DNA of 64,000 nt from Vogesella aquatica (GCF_028548455.1 NZ_JAQQLF010000001.1:186001-250000), one strand, 5' to 3'; counted from the stretch's first letter, positions 44,982 through 54,379 are shown. The notes: generated by a model from the sequence alone, not told the origin. Translations and numbers: made by a program.

Positions 44982-45054
44982 GTGCATTTGCGCAAGTGAC
45001 TGATTCCGCTATACTTCCGCCCCTTGCCACACCACCCACCGCAGGAAGTACCAG

Positions 45055-47043
45055 ATGAGTCTGTTGCCGCACCAGGTCGAGCTGCTCTCGCCCGCCAAAA
45101 ACATCGACATCGGCCGCGAAGCCATCCTGCACGGCGCCGACGCCGTGTACATCGGCGGCCCCAGCTTTGGCGCGCGGCACAACGCCTGTAACAGCGTGGC
45201 CGATATTGCCCAGCTGGTGCAGTTTGCCCACCGCTACCACGCGCGTATCTTCACCACGCTGAACACCATCCTGCACGACGCCGAGCTGGACGCCGCCCGC
45301 ACGCTGATCTGGCAGCTGTACGACGCCGGCGTGGACGCGCTGATCGTGCAGGATATGGGCATCCTGCAGATGGACCTGCCGCCGATCCAGCTGCACGCGT
45401 CTACCCAGTGCGACATCCGCGACGCCGACAAGGCCCGCTTCCTGTCCGACGCCGGCTTTAGCCAGATCGTGCTGGCGCGCGAGCTGACCATTCCGCAGAT
45501 CGCCAAGATCTCGCAAGTGGTGGCCGAAGGCGCCGACCCGGCCGCCATCGAATACTTCATCCACGGCGCGCTGTGCGTGGCGTTTTCCGGCCAGTGCTAC
45601 ATCAGCCACGCCGACACCGGCCGCAGCGCCAACCGTGGCGACTGCTCGCAGGCCTGCCGCCTGCCGTACACGCTGACCGACGAAAAAGGCGGCGTGGTGG
45701 CCTTCGACAAGCACCTGCTGTCGATGAAAGACAACAACCAGAGCGCCAACCTGGAAGCGCTGCTGGACGCCGGCGTGCGCTCGCTGAAGATCGAAGGCCG
45801 CTACAAGGACGTGAGCTACGTGAAGAACATCACCGCCCACTACCGCCTGCTGCTGGACGAAATCTTCGAGCGCCGCCCCGAGCTGGCCCCGGCCGCCAGC
45901 GGCAGCAGCGAAATCTTCTTCACGCCCGACCCGGACAAAACCTTCCACCGTGGCGCCACCGACTACTTTGCCACCGGCCGCAAGCAGGACATCGGCGCCT
46001 TTGACTCGCCCAAGTTCGTGGGCGTACAGCTGGGCACCGTGCACCAGGTAGGCGACGGCTGGGTGGACATTGCCACCGCCGAGCAGATGAGCAACGGCGA
46101 CGGCATCAACTTCATGAAAAAGCGCGACGTGGTGGGCATGCAGCTCAACACCGTCAAGCAGATCGGCCACGTGCCGGGCGGCGACAAGCTGTGGCGCTGC
46201 GTACCCAACGACCCGGTGCTGCTGGCCGGCCTGAAACCCGGCACCGACATCAGCCGCAACCGCGACCACGCCTGGGAGCTGGCGCTGCTGAAAAAATCCG
46301 CCGAGCGCCGCATCGGCGTATGGGCCACGCTGGCCGACACCGCCAGCGGCCTGACGCTGACGCTGACCGACGCCGACGGCTGTAGCGCCACCGCTGCGGC
46401 CAACGTAGCGCTGGAGCCGGCCAAGGACCCCGCCCGCGCCGAAAGCAGCCTGCGCGACGCCGTGGCCAAACTGGGCAACACCCTGTTCTACGCCCACGAC
46501 GTGGCGCTGCAGCTGGCACAGCCGTGGTTCGTGCCGGCCTCGGTCATCAACGGCCTGCGCCGCGACGCGGTAGACAAGCTGGAAGCCGCCAGGTTGGCCG
46601 CATGGGCGCGCCCGCAGCGCAAAGCCGAGCTGCACCCGGCACCGCGCTTCCCCGAGCAAAACCTGAGCTACCTGGCCAACGTATACAACGCGCTGGCGTG
46701 GGACTTCTACAAAAAGCACGGCGTGGAAGTCATCGAGCCGGCCTACGAAGCGCATCAGGAAGAAGGCGAAGTATCGCTGATGATTACCAAGCACTGCCTG
46801 CGCTTCTCGTACAACCTGTGCCCCAAGCAGGCCAAGGGCGTGAAAGGCGTGATGGGCCAGGTGCGCGCCGACCCCATGGTGCTGAAATCGGGCGACGAAA
46901 CCTACACGCTGAAGTTCGAATGCCGCCCGTGCGAAATGCACGTGATGGGCAAGATGAAAAAGCACATCCTGAAAACCCCGCCGCCAAGCGATATCCCCGC
47001 CACCGCGCCGATTACCTTCTTCAAGCAGCGCCCGGCGTCGTAA
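45055..47043 (+). CDS. rlhA: 23S rRNA 5-hydroxycytidine synthase (U32 family)
   Basis: 662 residues, close to E. coli RlhA (YdcP) and much longer than the tRNA hydroxylation proteins TrhP/TrhO. The N-terminal U32 barrel shows ELLSPAKNIDIGREAILHGADAVYIGG, QLHASTQCDIRDADKARFLS and the U32 block EYFIHGALCVAFSGQCYIS with CSQACRLPY. The C-terminal part holds a further cysteine set (KHCLRFSYNLCPKQ, FECRPCEMHVMG) likely for iron-sulfur binding. It hydroxylates C2501 of 23S rRNA with prephenate. DUS-like copies at 46396 and 46592. Confidence 0.9.
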   Translation: MSLLPHQVELLSPAKNIDIGREAILHGADAVYIGGPSFGARHNACNSVADIAQLVQFAHRYHARIFTTLNTILHDAELDAARTLIWQLYDAGVDALIVQDMGILQMDLPPIQLHASTQCDIRDADKARFLSDAGFSQIVLARELTIPQIAKISQVVAEGADPAAIEYFIHGALCVAFSGQCYISHADTGRSANRGDCSQACRLPYTLTDEKGGVVAFDKHLLSMKDNNQSANLEALLDAGVRSLKIEGRYKDVSYVKNITAHYRLLLDEIFERRPELAPAASGSSEIFFTPDPDKTFHRGATDYFATGRKQDIGAFDSPKFVGVQLGTVHQVGDGWVDIATAEQMSNGDGINFMKKRDVVGMQLNTVKQIGHVPGGDKLWRCVPNDPVLLAGLKPGTDISRNRDHAWELALLKKSAERRIGVWATLADTASGLTLTLTDADGCSATAAANVALEPAKDPARAESSLRDAVAKLGNTLFYAHDVALQLAQPWFVPASVINGLRRDAVDKLEAARLAAWARPQRKAELHPAPRFPEQNLSYLANVYNALAWDFYKKHGVEVIEPAYEAHQEEGEVSLMITKHCLRFSYNLCPKQAKGVKGVMGQVRADPMVLKSGDETYTLKFECRPCEMHVMGKMKKHILKTPPPSDIPATAPITFFKQRPAS

Positions 47044-47051
47044 ACCGGGCC

Positions 47052-47071
47052 CGCGGCCAACCTTGGCCGCA
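47052..47071. repeat. Head-to-head DUS-like pair after rlhA
   Basis: CGCGGCCAACCTTGGCCGCA: GCGGCCAA (47053-47060) and TTGGCCGC (47063-47070), two motifs sharing the central bases. It stands 9 bases after the rlhA stop and 30 bases before a terminator stem. Confidence 0.85.
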
Positions 47072-47100
47072 GGGCAGGGAGCCAGCGCATCACCAAGGTA

Positions 47101-47128
47101 CAAGGGCAAGCCGTCTGGCTTGCCCTTG
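47101..47128. terminator. Terminator, copy 2 of a repeated stem
   Basis: CAAGGGCAAGCC / GGCTTGCCCTTG with loop GTCT. The 12-bp stem is identical to that at 14356-14383; only the loop differs. Both copies sit next to a head-to-head DUS-like pair. Confidence 0.8.
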
Positions 47129-47306
47129 TTGCAGGCGCCTATCCACTGAAGCGGCAGGGATAGGGCAGGCAAAGGCCACAGGCCGTGCCCACCAAACTGA
47201 GCGAGGCCTTGTGGGCACGCTGCGCTTTGCCCACCCTGCTTGCTGCTGGCACAATGCCATTTTCATTGCGCCCGGCCTGCCGGTGCGGCCAACCCGGAGC
47301 CCTGTC

Positions 47307-48275
47307 ATGAAGCACCCGCTCGCCTGTCTGTTCGCGCTGCTGCCACCGCTGGTGCTCGCCAGCGAGATCGTCGTGACCGCCCCGGCGCCCGAGGCCGCAG
47401 CAGCGCGTACGCCGCAAACGTGCGCCTTTCCCGGCCTGCAGCTGCCGGCCAACACCGTGGTGTACGCCGCCGGCGGCTACAGCGGCAAAGCGCTGGATTA
47501 CGAGATCGACCAGAGCGGCAACAGCGCCGGCATGATGGACGTCACCGTGCACAACCCCGAGCAACCGGTGGTGCTGATGCTGGGCGCCTACGACCCCACC
47601 GTGTGGCGGCTATACCGCAGCAGCAGCACCCGCATCCTGGCGGTATTACTCACCGGCTACCACCGCCAGGCCATGGTCGGCCTGCCGGCCGGTACCCCCA
47701 CCCTGATCAGCTATTACGACAATAACGGCGCCTGTGGCTCACACTATGTGGATGCCGATAACCTGAAGCCGCTGAACCCGCTATCGCGCCAGCTATTCGG
47801 CCGCGCCGTCAGCCGCGTGTACCTGGCGCAGGAAGGCAGCATCAGCATCGGCGTGCCCATACCTGCCGGTACCGTGCTGCAAAGCGAAAACAGCCAGCAG
47901 TCACAACCGTTCCGCGACCGCAGCGCACCGCTGGCCGGCGCCGCCGGGTTGGTGCAAGCGCTGCAACGCGGCCAACTGCGCCGTGCCGGGCCCGCCGACG
48001 CCCAGGCCTGGGCCAAAGCTGTAGCCAGCAAACAGCCGCCTGCCGATGTGCCACCAATCGCCGGTAGCCGCGCCGGCAGGCTGAAAGTGCCCGAATTCCA
48101 CGACGGCTACGTGGTGCTGCGCCGCTTTACCTACCCCGCCGGCCTATACGGCGCCCATGCCGTCACCTTCTTCATCCCGGCCGGCGTGCCCACCCCAAAC
48201 GGCAACCCCGGCCACTCGGCGGTATACGACTTCAACACCCTGCAATGCCACGGCGGCCTGTGCGATGCACAGTAA
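47307..48275 (+). CDS. Secreted protein of unknown function
   Basis: 322 residues with a signal peptide (LACLFALLPPLVLA) and a sizeable beta-rich mature part: VVYAAGGYSGKALDYEIDQSG, VVLMLGAYDPTVWRLYRSSSTRILAVLLTGYHRQ, and near the C-terminus HDGYVVLRRFTYPAGLYGAHAVTFFIPAG. The middle is a Gln/Ala-rich linker. I do not recognise the family. A DUS-like copy (47284) precedes the start. Confidence 0.7.
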   Translation: MKHPLACLFALLPPLVLASEIVVTAPAPEAAAARTPQTCAFPGLQLPANTVVYAAGGYSGKALDYEIDQSGNSAGMMDVTVHNPEQPVVLMLGAYDPTVWRLYRSSSTRILAVLLTGYHRQAMVGLPAGTPTLISYYDNNGACGSHYVDADNLKPLNPLSRQLFGRAVSRVYLAQEGSISIGVPIPAGTVLQSENSQQSQPFRDRSAPLAGAAGLVQALQRGQLRRAGPADAQAWAKAVASKQPPADVPPIAGSRAGRLKVPEFHDGYVVLRRFTYPAGLYGAHAVTFFIPAGVPTPNGNPGHSAVYDFNTLQCHGGLCDAQ

Positions 48276-48387
48276 GCGCCCCGCGAAAGAACACCCTATG
48301 GCACGCTGGCGCTCGCCCTGCTACCGGCCGGCGCCACGCAGTGGCCAAGCGGCCACTACCTGCACAAACATCAACGCTGAGCCCGCC

Positions 48388-48759
48388 ATGCCCGACACCT
48401 TCTTCGATCGCGCCCATCACCACTGGCAACAACACGCGCAGCCGTGGCTGGCACAGCTGGACGCCGGCCACCATGCCGGGTGCTGGCACGGCGCCGCAGC
48501 CAGCCTGCAACACGCCATCACGCTGGCCGACTGGCAAGCCGCCCTGCAAGCGTTGCCACCGCGACAGCCACGGCAACGCTTGGCTTGCCAGCACTACCGG
48601 CAACCGCCCGCTGCCGCGCCGTGCTGGGTTTACCAATGCCTCAGCGGCAACGATGAGCACGCGCACTGGCAGGAAACCCTGACCCTGCAGCAGCAAGCCG
48701 ACGGCCGCTGGCAAGTAGCCGGCTACTTTGTCCGCCCCGCAGACGGGCAGCAGGGTTGA
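48388..48759 (+). CDS. DUF4019-like protein
   Basis: 123 residues from ATG 48388. The pattern HHWQQHAQPWLAQLDAGHHAGCWHGAA, ITLADWQAALQALP and CWVYQCLSGNDEHAHWQETLTL with DGRWQVAGYFVRP resembles DUF4019, usually a secreted domain. No signal peptide is present with this start; a start at 48298 would add 30 residues without giving one. Ribosome site unclear. Confidence 0.55.
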   Translation: MPDTFFDRAHHHWQQHAQPWLAQLDAGHHAGCWHGAAASLQHAITLADWQAALQALPPRQPRQRLACQHYRQPPAAAPCWVYQCLSGNDEHAHWQETLTLQQQADGRWQVAGYFVRPADGQQG

Positions 48760-48893
48760 ACCCGGCAGTGCCCGGCCTTGGCCACAAGTGACATTGCCGG
48801 CACCGATGATGCTAACCCGGTTCAACGAGCTGCGCCTTTTCCGGGGCTAGACACTTATGCAATAACGCCCAGAATAGGGGTAATAGGTGATTT

Positions 48894-49331
48894 ATGAAGA
48901 ATGTGATGGCATTTTTTCTGTTACTTGCTTTTTAAGCAAATGGCTATGCAGTAAACATTTTGAAGCCGATTGTCAAATCCGCTGCGAATGATTGTGAAGT
49001 TGGATTTTCCCTAACAAAACCGATGCACGGCTATTTGTTAAGTTTAGAATCCGCATCAAAGGATGGTTTTGGTTTGCGGTACCAATTGTCTTTTTCGCAC
49101 GATGACGATTTGCCTAAAGGTACGACGTTACTGTTCAAGTTAAAGGGGCTCTATCTAGCATACGGGCGCTACGCAATGACCCTGTCAAAATTCGGCGTCT
49201 CGGGTTATATGGAGTTCAACTTTTATAGACAGGGTTCTATGGGGGTAGTAGATGTTTTTGACTTTCAACCCGGCTCTTCTGGCTATGGCGATTTTTCGAA
49301 AAAAATAGCGACTTGCAAGTTTGCCCTGTAA
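48894..49331 (+). pseudogene. AT-rich exported-protein gene interrupted by a stop in its signal peptide
   Basis: From ATG 48894, with TAGGTGA as ribosome site, codons read MKNVMAFFLLLAF, then TAA at 48933-48935, then in the same frame ANGYAVNILKPIVKSAAND and on to 49331. Without the stop this is a normal signal peptide (hydrophobic core, ANGYA cleavage region) on a mature protein of about 125 residues with two cysteines, one near each end. A TTG at 48960 could restart translation but would leave no export signal. Codon and base use are far more AT-rich than all neighbours, suggesting recent transfer. Family not recognised. Confidence 0.65.
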
Positions 49332-49629
49332 ACCGTTCCGGCTCGGATAAGCCCTCGGCGTACCCGGAAAGCTGTTATCGATAGCGTGACGCACGCGCCA
49401 TACAGCTGCGCCGCACCCTTATCAGCACAGCGTTTTACCCCACTGTGCATGTTTTGCACCACGGCGTGTGAACTGTCATCTTGCAGTCATGTTGCCGCCG
49501 TAGCCTGCGCTCAGGTGGTGCCGCAGGCACGGCCTGAGCTGGCTGGGCAGCCTGCATCACCCCGCCATCAGCCCTTTGCCCCCGGCACCGGTAGCACCCG
49601 CAGAGGTGCATGCTGAAGGGGAAATCGTC
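49332..49629. other. Spacer with no supported gene
   Basis: About 300 bases. Base composition returns to the local high-GC norm around 49390. Short open frames on both strands lack ribosome sites and family features. No DUS-like copy occurs from 47977 to 51138. Confidence 0.35.
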
Positions 49630-50262
49630 ATGCTCACATTTGTCTTGCTGTCTGTCCTGCTCACACTGGCTTGGGGTTGGAGGCTGTACCGCAGTTATCG
49701 CCATATCCGCCTGCAATCGCGGCTGGCTTTTCTGGCCTACACTCCGTTACCGGATGGCGTTCGCCAGCGCTGGCGCGCCCGTTACCCTGCGCTCAGCCCG
49801 CAAGAGGCAGCGCGGGTAGAGCAGGGCTTGCAGCAGTTTTTCCGGCTGTTTGCCCGTAACAACAAGCAGGCACTGGCCATGCCGTCGCACACGGTAGATG
49901 CACTGTGGCACGAGTTCATCCTGGATACCCGAGCCTACCAGGCATTCTGCCAAGAGGCGTTTGGTCGCTTCCTGCACCACACCCCTACCGACAGCAGCAA
50001 CCGCAAGCAGCAGCAAGCCATGCTGCGCCAAAGCTGGTACGGCGCCTGCCACGACGAAGGCTTGGCCTGGCAGCAGCCTGTGCAGCTGCCATTGCTGTTT
50101 GCCCTCGACTACGAGCTGGGCCTGGCTGACGCCTTCGATCCTGGCCTGCTGTTCCCGCCTGCCGCCCCCGCCAGCGATAGCCTGTATGGCGGCACAGAGA
50201 GCAGTGGCGATAGCGGCAGCGACAGCAGTTGCAGCAGCTGTAGCGGTTGTGGCGGCGACTAG
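49630..50262 (+). CDS. Membrane-anchored glycine-rich-domain (GRDP-like) protein
   Basis: 210 residues. One N-terminal transmembrane helix (LTFVLLSVLLTLAWGW) is followed by a helical domain with the recognisable block MPSHTVDALWHEFILDTRAYQAFCQEAFGRFLHHTP, seen in bacterial glycine-rich-domain proteins related to plant GRDPs. The tail is low in complexity: Ser, Gly and Cys (SSCSSCSGCGGD), which may bind metal. GGAAA lies before ATG 49630. Confidence 0.68.
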   Translation: MLTFVLLSVLLTLAWGWRLYRSYRHIRLQSRLAFLAYTPLPDGVRQRWRARYPALSPQEAARVEQGLQQFFRLFARNNKQALAMPSHTVDALWHEFILDTRAYQAFCQEAFGRFLHHTPTDSSNRKQQQAMLRQSWYGACHDEGLAWQQPVQLPLLFALDYELGLADAFDPGLLFPPAAPASDSLYGGTESSGDSGSDSSCSSCSGCGGD

Positions 50263-50396
50263 GTACCACGCACGGTGTGGACCCCACACCCATTTTTATC
50301 GCCAGCACGGTTCCCGCAATGATGACCCTTTACCGTTATCCGGCCAGCTGCGCTGTCGTCCTCTGCGCAGGTTGCTAACCACAGAGCCTCGCCATC

Positions 50397-51122
50397 ATGC
50401 AACCACGCTTCCTCCGCCAAGCCACTATCCGCAGCAGCCCGCGGCTGCAACAGCTGGCCACCGCCTACGATCTGCCGCTTTACCTTACCGACTGGACCCT
50501 GCCATTCACCCAGCCGGTTACCTGCCTGATCGGCGATAACGGTGTCGGCAAATCCGTGCTGCTGGAAGGGCTGGCCCGATGCCTGGGTTTTGACGCCGCC
50601 GGCGGGCCGCTATCGGTGAACCCGCAGCGTACGCTACCGCAGGATGTCTTCTTCGAAGACGAATTGCGCGTTATCCGCCATTTCCGTCGCCCCAAAGCAG
50701 GCTATTTTTTCCGGGCGGAAACCTTCCACCAGCTAGCAAGCTACATTGACGACACCGGCTATCTGGGCGGCTATGGCGGCGTACCCTTGCACCGGCTATC
50801 GCATGGCCAGGCCTTCATGACCCTGTTGCAGCACAAATTCAACGCAGACGGCCTGTACCTGCTGGATGAACCCGAAGCCGCCTTGTCACCCATGCTGCAG
50901 CTAGCTGCCGCCAGGCTGATTTACGAGTTAGCCTGCCAAGGGGCACAGTTCCTCATCGTGACCCACTCACCCGTACTGATGGCCATCCCCGACGCCAGCC
51001 TGCTGCAACTGCAGCGCGACAGTATCCAGCCGGTTGCCTATCAGGACACCGAGCACTACATCGTGATGAAGCGCTTTTACGGCGATACCGACGCCTACCT
51101 GCGCCACAACCTGGGGTGGTAA
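50397..51122 (+). CDS. AAA/ABC-type ATPase (RecF/SMC-like)
   Basis: 241 residues. Walker A is IGDNGVGKSVLLE, the ABC signature-like segment is RLSHGQAFM, Walker B is LYLLDEPEAALSP, and the H-loop is FLIVTHSPVLMAIP. This is the stand-alone ATPase type similar to the predicted ATPases of overcoming-lysogenisation or DNA-repair systems. No transporter gene is next to it. Function unknown. Confidence 0.85.
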   Translation: MQPRFLRQATIRSSPRLQQLATAYDLPLYLTDWTLPFTQPVTCLIGDNGVGKSVLLEGLARCLGFDAAGGPLSVNPQRTLPQDVFFEDELRVIRHFRRPKAGYFFRAETFHQLASYIDDTGYLGGYGGVPLHRLSHGQAFMTLLQHKFNADGLYLLDEPEAALSPMLQLAAARLIYELACQGAQFLIVTHSPVLMAIPDASLLQLQRDSIQPVAYQDTEHYIVMKRFYGDTDAYLRHNLGW

Positions 51123-51137
51123 CCCACCGCCTGCCCC

Positions 51138-51156
51138 TGCGGCCAACCTTGGCCGC
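51138..51156. repeat. Head-to-head DUS-like pair
   Basis: TGCGGCCAACCTTGGCCGCG: two opposed motifs sharing the centre, 15 bases after the ATPase stop and 51 bases before the hydrolase start. Confidence 0.85.
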
Positions 51157-51206
51157 GCGGCAAGCTGCTACCATGCCGCGTCGCGTTCCCCATCACACCA
51201 CACCGC

Positions 51207-51989
51207 ATGACACCTATCGATCGCCTGATTGCGCTGGCCGACGGCCAGGTTTTTGTCCGCCACTGGCCGGTAGCCGGCAGCACGCTGGCGCCGATTGTGC
51301 TGCTGCACGATTCGCTGGGCTGCGTGGCGCTGTGGCGGGATTTCCCCGCGCAGCTGGCGGCGGCCAGCGGGCGCGACGTCATCGCTTACGACCGGCTGGG
51401 CTACGGCCAGTCCAGCCCGCGCCTGGCGCCGGCGCAGCCGGACTTCATCGAGCAGGAGGCAATCACGCTGCTGCCGGCGCTGTTGGCCGCGCTGGGGCTG
51501 ACGCGCTACGTGCTGTTTGGCCACAGCGTGGGCGGCGGCATGGCGCTGACGCACGCGGCGCAGGCGGCGGGCTGTGTGGCGGTGGTGTCGGAATCGGCGC
51601 AGGCGTTTGTGGAGGCGCGCACGCGCGAGGGCATTGTGGCGGCCAAGACGGGCTTTGCCGAGGCGGCGCAGTTTGCGCGGCTGACGCGCTGGCACGGCGA
51701 GCGGGCGCGCTGGGTGCTGGACGCGTGGACGGAAACCTGGCTGCTACCGCTGTTTGACGACTGGTCGCTGTCACCGTGGCTGGCACGGGTGCACTGCCCG
51801 GTGCTGGCGATACACGGCGACCTGGACGAGTTCGGCTCGCACGCCTTCCCGCGCCGCATCGCGGCCGAGGTGGCCGGGCCGTCGCAGCTGCTGTTGCTGG
51901 ATAACTGCGGCCACGTGCCGCACCGCGAGCTGCCGCAGGCGGTGCTGGCCGGGATATGCGGCTTCCTGCAGCAGCATGGCGTCTGCTGA
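51207..51989 (+). CDS. Alpha/beta-fold hydrolase
   Basis: 260 residues. Oxyanion strand IVLLHDSLGCVALW, DVIAYDRLGYGQS, nucleophile elbow FGHSVGGGMAL, acid in AIHGDLDEFGS, and His in LDNCGHVPHRE. Typical of a soluble esterase or acyl hydrolase; the substrate is not inferable. A DUS-like core is at 51482 inside the gene. Confidence 0.88.
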   Translation: MTPIDRLIALADGQVFVRHWPVAGSTLAPIVLLHDSLGCVALWRDFPAQLAAASGRDVIAYDRLGYGQSSPRLAPAQPDFIEQEAITLLPALLAALGLTRYVLFGHSVGGGMALTHAAQAAGCVAVVSESAQAFVEARTREGIVAAKTGFAEAAQFARLTRWHGERARWVLDAWTETWLLPLFDDWSLSPWLARVHCPVLAIHGDLDEFGSHAFPRRIAAEVAGPSQLLLLDNCGHVPHRELPQAVLAGICGFLQQHGVC

Positions 51990-52093
51990 CACCGCGTCAC
52001 CGCGCTTTACTACCGCCAGGCCAGGCGGGGGCAAGGCCAATGCGCCACGCCGCGGGTAAAACTGATGCGCCACCCACGGTGACAGCCCGCGTA

Positions 52094-52993
52094 CTACCAG
52101 CCGGCACCGTCGGCAAAGTGCTCGCCCAGAAAATCGACAAAACAGCGCACCTTGGCCGACAGCCCCAGCCGCTGCGGGTACAGCGCCCAGATATCGGCCG
52201 GCGCGCCGTGCCAGGCAGGCAGCAGGCGCTGCAGGCGGCCGCTGTGCAGGTAGGGCGTAACGTCCCACAGCGAGCGCAACAGCACGCCGTGGCCATCCAG
52301 CGCCCAGTTCACTGCCGTTTCGCCATCGTTACTGGATAGTGCGCCAGCCACTTTCACGGTCTGCGCCTGGCTGCCGCTATGCAGCACCCAGTTGCCCCAG
52401 ATGTCGTCGTTTTCGCGCACCACGATGCACTGGTGCTGGCGCAAATCGGCAGGGTCCTGCGGGGTAGGGTGCTGCGCCAGGTACAGCGGCGAGGCGCACA
52501 GGATGCGGCGGTTGGCCGCAATGCGCCGCGCGTGGATGCGGGCGTCGGGTGGCGGGCCAAAGCGGATGCTCACGTCAAAGCTGCCCTCGCTCAGCGCCGG
52601 CATGCGGTCGCTCAGGTGCAGCTGCAACTCTACCTGCGGATAACGGCGCACAAAAGCCGACACCAGCGGCGCGATGTGGCGGCGGCCAAACCCCAGCGTG
52701 GCGTTCACGCGCAGCAGGCCTTGCGGCGCACCGCTGCTGGCCATCAGCTCGCCTTCCAGCTCGCCCAGCTCCGCCAGCAAAGGTTGGCCGCGCGCCAGAT
52801 AGCGCTCGCCCTCCGGCGTCAGCGCCAGGCTGCGCGTGGTGCGGTTCAGCAGGCGCACGCCCAGGCGGCGCTCCAGGGCGGCCAGGCGGCGGCTGGCCGC
52901 CGGCGGGGTTATGCCCAGCTGCTGCGCGGTGGCGGTGAGGCTGCCGCACTGCATCAGGCGGCAAAAAAACGCCAAGTCGGCGATGGGGTCCAT
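52094..52993 (-). CDS. LysR-family transcriptional regulator
   Basis: 299 residues: the HTH (LTATAQQLGITPPAASRRLAALERRLGV) starts near residue 18, and the ligand-binding domain covers the rest with FDVSIRFGPPPDARIHARRI, typical of the CrgA/PA2551-like LysR branch. It is divergent from the TauE/SafE exporter (98 bases between starts), the most likely target. DUS-like copies at 52510 and 52783. Confidence 0.9.
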   Translation of the reverse strand: MDPIADLAFFCRLMQCGSLTATAQQLGITPPAASRRLAALERRLGVRLLNRTTRSLALTPEGERYLARGQPLLAELGELEGELMASSGAPQGLLRVNATLGFGRRHIAPLVSAFVRRYPQVELQLHLSDRMPALSEGSFDVSIRFGPPPDARIHARRIAANRRILCASPLYLAQHPTPQDPADLRQHQCIVVRENDDIWGNWVLHSGSQAQTVKVAGALSSNDGETAVNWALDGHGVLLRSLWDVTPYLHSGRLQRLLPAWHGAPADIWALYPQRLGLSAKVRCFVDFLGEHFADGAGW

Positions 52994-53091
52994 TCGTGCG
53001 CTCGGTTTAATAATGGCTTGTTGGTGGCGGAATTATAGCCAGCCATGGCGGGTATACACTGCCTGCTTTCGGGCTATCGGGTGGCGTTGTC

Positions 53092-53859
53092 ATGCATATG
53101 GATGTCTTTACCCTGCTGGGGGCACTGGCAGAAGGGGTGCTGCTGGGCGCCATACTGGGCGGCCTGGGTGGCCTGCTGGGTATCGGTGGCGGCATTCTGG
53201 CCATACCGCTGCTGGGCGGGCTGTTCGGCATGAACCAGACGCTGGCACAGGGCACGGCACTGGTGATGATGGTGCCCAATGTGATGCTGGGTTTCTGGCG
53301 CTACCGCCAGCGCAGCCCGTTTCCGCTGCTGCTGGCAGTGCGCATTGGCGCGCTGTCCATTGTGGCTACCTGGTTGGCCGCACAGCTGGCGCTGGGGCTG
53401 GACAAAGCGCTGCTACGCCAGGTATTTGCCGCTTTCATGCTGGCGCTGGGTGTGTACTTCTGGCGGGCGGCGGGGCAGGCGGCAGCGGCCAACAGCACAC
53501 CGTGGCCGGCGCGCTTTCTGCCGGGGGTGGGGCTGGTCGGCGGCGCGTGCGGCGGCTTTTTTGGCGTGGGTTCGGGCATTGTCGCCGCGCCCATTCTGGT
53601 ACGCGGCTTTGGCAAGAGCCAGGCCGAGGCCCAGGGCCTGGCGCTGGCGCTGGTGGTGCCGGCGGCGCTGGTGGCGCTAGGCAGCTATGGCCAGGCCGGG
53701 CAGGTAGACTGGCCACTGGGCCTGGCGCTGGCACTGGGCGGCGTGATGACGGTATCGCCCGGCGTGGCGCTGGCCTACCGCCTGCCAGCGGCGCTGCTGC
53801 GCCGGCTGTTTGCGCTGATGCTGTGGCTCACGGCGGGGCTGACGCTGTGGCTGGCCTAA
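53092..53859 (+). CDS. TauE/SafE-family anion exporter
   Basis: 255 residues, seven or eight membrane segments. The two family repeats show as GGLGGLLGIGGGILAIPLL near the N-terminus and GGACGGFFGVGSGIVAAPIL in the middle. Members export sulfite or organosulfonates. Start at 53092 or the ATG two codons on. Divergent from a LysR gene. DUS-like copies at 53372 and 53485. Confidence 0.9.
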   Translation: MHMDVFTLLGALAEGVLLGAILGGLGGLLGIGGGILAIPLLGGLFGMNQTLAQGTALVMMVPNVMLGFWRYRQRSPFPLLLAVRIGALSIVATWLAAQLALGLDKALLRQVFAAFMLALGVYFWRAAGQAAAANSTPWPARFLPGVGLVGGACGGFFGVGSGIVAAPILVRGFGKSQAEAQGLALALVVPAALVALGSYGQAGQVDWPLGLALALGGVMTVSPGVALAYRLPAALLRRLFALMLWLTAGLTLWLA

Positions 53860-53863
53860 GCCG

Positions 53864-54328
53864 CTAGCGCAGCGGCAGCCTGCTGCCGTGGTCTTTCAGC
53901 GTTTTCATGATGATGTAGGAACACATCTCGCGCATGCCGGGCAGCTTGTTGAGGCGGTTCACCATAAAGTCGGAAAACGCCGTCAGGTTGGCCGCACGGA
54001 TATGCAGGATATAGTTGCAGCTCCCGGTAACCACGTGGGCGATGCTCACTTCGTCAAAAGCCATGACTTCGGCCTGGAAGGTTTCGTGCCAGCCCGGCTG
54101 GCTGTGGTCCAGCGTGACGTGCACGATGGCATTCAGCTCGAAACCCAGCCGTGCTGCGTCCAGCTGCGCGTGGTAGCCGGCAATCAGGCCGGCGTCTTCC
54201 AGCGCGCGCACGCGGCGCAGGCAGGCCGACGGCGACAGCGCCACGCGCTCGGCCAGGTCCTGGTTGCTCAGGCGGCCGTTGTCTTGCAGCGCAGCCAGAA
54301 TGCGCCAGTCCAGGGTATCCAGTTGCAT
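53864..54328 (-). CDS. Lrp/AsnC-family regulator (KynR-like)
   Basis: 154 residues: N-terminal HTH (RILAALQDNGRLSNQDLAERVALSPSACLRRVRALE) and a C-terminal RAM ligand-binding domain (ELNAIVHVTLDH, HVVTGSCNYILHIRAANL). It is divergent from kynU, the arrangement of the kynurenine-responsive KynR of Pseudomonas and Burkholderia, so kynU control is likely. A DUS-like copy is at 53986. Confidence 0.9.
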   Translation of the reverse strand: MQLDTLDWRILAALQDNGRLSNQDLAERVALSPSACLRRVRALEDAGLIAGYHAQLDAARLGFELNAIVHVTLDHSQPGWHETFQAEVMAFDEVSIAHVVTGSCNYILHIRAANLTAFSDFMVNRLNKLPGMREMCSYIIMKTLKDHGSRLPLR

Positions 54329-54334
54329 GGTGAA

Positions 54335-54379
54335 TTTCCTGCGAAAAAGAGTGCCATATACACACTATCCTGCGGAAAC
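54335..54379. promoter_or_regulatory. Candidate operator pair between the Lrp gene and kynU
   Basis: TTTCCTGCGAAAA at 54335 and ATCCTGCGGAAAC at 54367 share CCTGCGRAAA 31 bases apart, close to three helical turns, as expected for Lrp octamers binding one face of DNA. The first copy is the small palindrome TTTC-CTGC-GAAA. Confidence 0.45.
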
